Part shown: positions 60,135 through 64,000 of the stretch, piece after piece
How the letters are laid out: the number at the start of each line of letters is the position of its first letter
Numbering within the stretch: the first letter of the stretch is position 1
Source: an uncultured Lachnospiraceae bacterium
Lineage (GTDB): Bacteria; Bacillota; Clostridia; Lachnospirales; Lachnospiraceae
Direction of reading: 5' to 3'
Length of the DNA stretch: 64,000 nt
Assembly: GCA_945919795.1 (NCBI GenBank)
Contig: CAMEJJ010000008.1
Coordinates: forward strand, 1-64,000
Translations under genes and position numbers: made by a program
The notes under the pieces: generated by a model
Database searches by the model: none
Seen by the model: the letters and a program-made list of their open reading frames with translations, nothing else
Told to the model about the DNA's origin: nothing

Positions 60135-60533
60135 TTATCTCTTTGAAAACTGAGGCGCACGACGTGCTGCTTTGAGACCGTATTTCTTTCTTTCTTTCAT
60201 ACGAGGGTCACGTGTTAAGTATCCGGCTTTCTTTAATGTAGGTCTGTAATCAGCATCTACTGTTAATAAAGCTCTTGCGATACCGTGTCTGATAGCACCG
60301 GCCTGTCCGGTGTATCCGCCACCTTTAACATTTACAAGTACATCAAATTTATCAGCTGTTTCTGTAGCTACTAAAGGCTGACGAACGATAACTTTTAATG
60401 TTTCAAGTCCGAAATATTCATCAATGTTTCTTTTATTAATAACGATATTTCCCTTACCGGGTGTTAAATATACTCTGGCAATTGATTTTTTTCTTCTTCC
60501 AGTTCCATGATATCTTTCTGCTGTTTTAGCCAT
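60135..60533 (-). CDS. rpsI: 30S ribosomal protein S9
   Basis: [38 protein letters not shown]. Confidence 0.98.
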   Translation of the reverse strand: MAKTAERYHGTGRRKKSIARVYLTPGKGNIVINKRNIDEYFGLETLKVIVRQPLVATETADKFDVLVNVKGGGYTGQAGAIRHGIARALLTVDADYRPTLKKAGYLTRDPRMKERKKYGLKAARRAPQFSKR

Positions 60534-60562
60534 TTTAATTTTCTCCTTTCAACTTCCTTTAA

Positions 60563-60991
60563 TTAAAATGTTAATACTTCAGGTTTCTGAGCTTCATGTT
60601 TGTGGTCAGGTCCTGCGTATACGTGAAGTTTTGTGAACATCTGTCTTCCTAAAGGTCCTTTGGGAAGCATGCCTTTAACAGCAAGTTCGATAACCTTTTC
60701 AGGTTTCTTATTTAACATTTCTTTTAATGTAGTTTCTTTCATACCACCTACATAATCTGAATGATGGTAGTAAACTTTCTGATCCAGTTTCTTACCTGAA
60801 ACTTTGATCTTTTCTGCATTAATAACGATTACATAATCACCTGTATCGATGTGAGGTGTGAAAATCGGTTTATTTTTTCCTCTTAATACTTTAGCAACTT
60901 CAGAAGCTAAACGTCCTAAAGTCTGATCTGTAGCGTCAACTACATACCATTTTCTATCAACATTTGCTGTGCTTGCCATAAATGTTTTCAT
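60563..60991 (-). CDS. rplM: 50S ribosomal protein L13
   Basis: [28 protein letters not shown]. Confidence 0.98.
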   Translation of the reverse strand: MKTFMASTANVDRKWYVVDATDQTLGRLASEVAKVLRGKNKPIFTPHIDTGDYVIVINAEKIKVSGKKLDQKVYYHHSDYVGGMKETTLKEMLNKKPEKVIELAVKGMLPKGPLGRQMFTKLHVYAGPDHKHEAQKPEVLTF

Positions 60992-61275
60992 GTTGTGTTA
61001 CCTCCAAAATAATATAACAAATAGTCTCTCTTGTTTTCCGGGGGCGTCCGAAACCCCTCTTCAAACACTTTTTCTCCATCATGACAATGTCCGAAATCAT
61101 GACTTCGATTCCACAATCCGCGGAATTTGTTTATTTCCTGCGACCAGTCAAGGTGCTCCGGGGCTTTGGAGAACTCTCAACAAATGTCGCCACTGTGAAA
61201 CATTATATTATACGTATCCACGTGTGTCAACCAAAAATTTGCATAAAATACCAGCGATTCGCCCGTATTTCCTAT

Positions 61276-62019
61276 CTATTTTTCCATAAACTCATATCCG
61301 ACAAGTAAAAGACCTCTCGCCGGAGCTGTCGGTCCTGCCTTTTGTCTGTCCAATGCCTCTAAAATCCGGTTTATTTCTTCCGGCTCCATATTGCCGCGAC
61401 CGATTTCCAATAAGGTTCCGACAATAATTCTTACCATATTAAACAAAAAGCCATTGCCGCTGATTCGAAAGATCAGATAATCTCCTTCTTTGCGAAAATC
61501 TGCCTCATATATGGTCCGCACCGTTGAAAGAACCTGTGCGCCAACGGCACAGAAGCTTTTAAAATCGTGTTCACCGACAAGATAATCCGCTGCTTTTTGC
61601 ATGTTTGCAATGTCTAACGGGACATATACAAAATGTGCATACTGTCTGCCAATGGGATTTTCGAAGCGGTTCATATAGATCCGGTATTCATAGGTCTTCT
61701 TTGTATTGCAATGTCTGGGATGAAAATCCGGTTCCACTTCTTCTGATTTGAGCACCCGTATATCTTCCGGCAGCCTGGCATTTAATGCCGCAGAAAACTT
61801 TTCCGGAGCAATTCTTGACTCGGTATCAAATACCGCCAGATTTCCCAGCGCATGCACGCCGGCATCCGTTCTGCTGGCTCCGATGACACGGATATTTTCA
61901 CCGGACAAATCATTAAGAGCCTGATTTAGTTTTTCCTCAATTGTGACACCGTTTGGCTGTATCTGCCATCCATGATAAGCCGTTCCGTCATATGCCACAG
62001 TTATCATAATTCGTTTCAT
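61276..62019 (-). CDS. truA: tRNA pseudouridine(38-40) synthase TruA
   Basis: VAYDGTAYHGWQIQPN, ASRTDAGVHALGNLAVFD. Confidence 0.97.
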   Translation of the reverse strand: MKRIMITVAYDGTAYHGWQIQPNGVTIEEKLNQALNDLSGENIRVIGASRTDAGVHALGNLAVFDTESRIAPEKFSAALNARLPEDIRVLKSEEVEPDFHPRHCNTKKTYEYRIYMNRFENPIGRQYAHFVYVPLDIANMQKAADYLVGEHDFKSFCAVGAQVLSTVRTIYEADFRKEGDYLIFRISGNGFLFNMVRIIVGTLLEIGRGNMEPEEINRILEALDRQKAGPTAPARGLLLVGYEFMEK

Positions 62020-62024
62020 TTACA

Positions 62025-62846
62025 TTACACCTGCAAAATATGCAAGGGGAAGAATTTACCAAGAACAATGGCTACGATTAAATATACCAATAAAAACAAA
62101 TATGCTAAATAGTCTGTTTTCTGATATTTCAAAGGTTTCATTTTGGTTCTGCCCTCTCCGCCCTGATAACAGCGTGCCTCCATGGCCATGGCCAGATCAT
62201 TGGCGCGACGGAACGAAGAAACAAACAGCGGAACCAGCAGAGGTATCAGTGCCTTAACCTTTTTTATGATATTGCCGCTTTCAAAATCCGCACATCTGGC
62301 CATCTGTGCCTTCATAATTTTATCCGTTTCTTCCATTAAAATAGGAATGAAACGAAGTGCAATCGACATCATCATGGATATTTCGTGAACCGGAACCTTG
62401 ATTTTATTCAATGGTTTCATTAAGCTTTCCAAGCCGTCTGTCAGTTGATTGGGCGTTGTTGTCAATGTCATAAGCGATGATCCGATAATTAAAAAAATCA
62501 ATCGGATAGCCAGATAAAAAGCAGCTGCAATTCCCTCATAGGTTAAAGAAAATCTCCAAAATGATACAATTGGTTCACCCGGTGTCAAAAACAGATTAAA
62601 CAATGCCGTAATAATGAGTAAAATGACAATTGCTTTCAATCCTCTGACAATAAATGAAAACGGTACTTTGGAAAGACGAATCGTAAAAATTAAAAACGAC
62701 AATGCAATCAGGTAAATTGTCAGGTTACGAAACATAAATAACGTAACAATATATGCAATTGTACCTACCAGCTTTACACGTGGGTCCAGTTTATGTACAA
62801 CCGAATCTGCCTGATAGTATTGTCCCAGAGTAATATCTTTGAGCAT
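62025..62846 (-). CDS. ecfT: energy-coupling factor transporter transmembrane protein EcfT
   Basis: HKLDPRVKLV, AMEARCYQGGEGRT. Confidence 0.95.
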   Translation of the reverse strand: MLKDITLGQYYQADSVVHKLDPRVKLVGTIAYIVTLFMFRNLTIYLIALSFLIFTIRLSKVPFSFIVRGLKAIVILLIITALFNLFLTPGEPIVSFWRFSLTYEGIAAAFYLAIRLIFLIIGSSLMTLTTTPNQLTDGLESLMKPLNKIKVPVHEISMMMSIALRFIPILMEETDKIMKAQMARCADFESGNIIKKVKALIPLLVPLFVSSFRRANDLAMAMEARCYQGGEGRTKMKPLKYQKTDYLAYLFLLVYLIVAIVLGKFFPLHILQV

Positions 62847-62919
62847 GTGTGTAATATCCTTCTAATATAAAAACCAATTCAAAAGTTTCTTTCAACATTT
62901 CAGTTAATCGATTACAACA

Positions 62920-63783
62920 TCAAATTGTTCCCTTAACATTATGATACAAATTTACCAAAGCATCAGTTGCATCCGAAAGCGTGGTAACGCTTTCATCTAC
63001 CGGATATCCCAGTTCTTTCACCTGATGCATGATATCGGTAACGGTAGGAACCGCAAGCCCAATTTCTTCCAGTTCCTGTTTGTGGGAAAATACTTCTTTG
63101 GGCGTTCCGTCCAAAAAGACCTCCCCATGATTCATAACAATAATCCGTTCTGCATAATCCGCAACATCGTCCATGCTGTGTGAAACCAGAATGATGGTAC
63201 ATTTCATTTTTTCATGCAGATCGCGAATCATATTCAGAATTTCTTCCCGGCCTTTCGGGTCAAGACCGGCCGTAGGCTCATCCAAAATCAAAACCTGTGG
63301 TTTCATCGCAATCACACCTGCAATTGCCACACGACGTTTCTGTCCGCCTGATAAATCAAATGGTGACTGATAAAAGAATTCATCCTCTAACCCAACCATT
63401 TTCAAGGCTTCGTAAGCTCTTAATTCCACTTCTTTTTTCGGCAGTCCCAAATTCTTGGGACCAAAGCAGACATCCGAAAAGACATCCACTTCAAACAATT
63501 GATGTTCCGGGTACTGAAAAACCAATCCAACCTGACTGCGCAGTTTCTTCCTGTCAAAATCATCATCGTGGATATCTTCTCCATTAAAATAGATTTCTCC
63601 GCCGGTTGGTTTTATCAAGCCGTTTAAATGCTGAACCAGCGTGGATTTCCCGGAACCCGTATGACCGATCAGGCCAATGAACTGTTCATCCTGCAAAACC
63701 AGATTAACATCTTTTAAAGCCGCAACTTCCATGGTTGTGCCTTCTTCATATATGCAGTTTACGTGATTTAGGATAATAGGCAC
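62920..63783 (-). CDS. ecfA2: energy-coupling factor transporter ATPase EcfA2 (GTG start)
   Basis: GLIGHTGSGKSTLVQHLNGLIKPT, LSGGQKRRVAIAGVIAMKPQVLILDEPTAGLDP; ggagg RBS before GTG at 63783. Confidence 0.93.
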   Translation of the reverse strand: MPIILNHVNCIYEEGTTMEVAALKDVNLVLQDEQFIGLIGHTGSGKSTLVQHLNGLIKPTGGEIYFNGEDIHDDDFDRKKLRSQVGLVFQYPEHQLFEVDVFSDVCFGPKNLGLPKKEVELRAYEALKMVGLEDEFFYQSPFDLSGGQKRRVAIAGVIAMKPQVLILDEPTAGLDPKGREEILNMIRDLHEKMKCTIILVSHSMDDVADYAERIIVMNHGEVFLDGTPKEVFSHKQELEEIGLAVPTVTDIMHQVKELGYPVDESVTTLSDATDALVNLYHNVKGTI

Positions 63784-64000
63784 TGTAATTCCTCCATAAA
63801 CTCTTTTGTTGTTAAAATTCCTTTTGAGAAAGGCATTCCTGCTTTTCTGCATGCTTCTGCTAACAATGTAACCTGTGGAACCGTTAATCGCAGTTTCTGC
63901 AACTCATCAACCTGCGAAAAAATTTCCTTTGGTGTTCCTTCCATTCGGATTTGTCCTTTATCCATGACAAAGACCTTGTCGGCATAAACAACTTCTTCCA
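63768..64000 (-). CDS. ecfA1: energy-coupling factor transporter ATPase EcfA1, C-terminal part (truncated by window edge)
   Basis: MDKGQIRMEGTPKEIFSQVDELQKLRLTVPQVTLLAEACRKAG; overlaps ecfA2 start. Confidence 0.85.
   Translation of the reverse strand, partial: EEVVYADKVFVMDKGQIRMEGTPKEIFSQVDELQKLRLTVPQVTLLAEACRKAGMPFSKGILTTKEFMEELQCLLS

Overview
This window is a 64 kb chromosomal segment from a butyrate-producing Clostridia, probably a Lachnospiraceae of Butyrivibrio type. That assignment is inferred from gene content and operon order. Most of it is housekeeping: two tRNA-Ser genes, ispD, the t6A genes tsaD/tsaB/tsaE with rimI, an FMN riboswitch upstream of ribU, tex, prfB, secA, ptb-buk, the thl-crt-hbd-bcd-etfB-etfA operon, hpf, several cell-wall hydrolases, rplM-rpsI, truA and ecfT-ecfA2-ecfA1. 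The accessory content of most interest is: (1) an 8 kb, all-minus-strand island bounded by two ~220 bp palindromic elements in opposite orientation. It carries a ~26-unit Sel1-repeat protein with a C-terminal DUF4145/HEPN-like domain, a second HEPN-like protein and an Rpn/PD-(D/E)XK nuclease. (2) An NrtR-like Nudix regulator, a B12-binding-type radical SAM protein and a translationally coupled protein resembling ADP-ribosyl cyclase/NADase, suggesting an NAD-linked operon. (3) A compact type I toxin-antitoxin-like locus encoding a 31-aa holin-like peptide, with convergent promoters whose predicted transcripts start with the same sequence. (4) Several long intergenic palindromes, two of which share a conserved core. 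(5) An XRE-HTH protein fused to a catalytically degenerate PurM domain, a CcrM/HinfI-like orphan methyltransferase, a GH3-GH25 fusion and a prfB without the usual frameshift site. All assignments come from reading the sequence and recalled family motifs. No searches were run.
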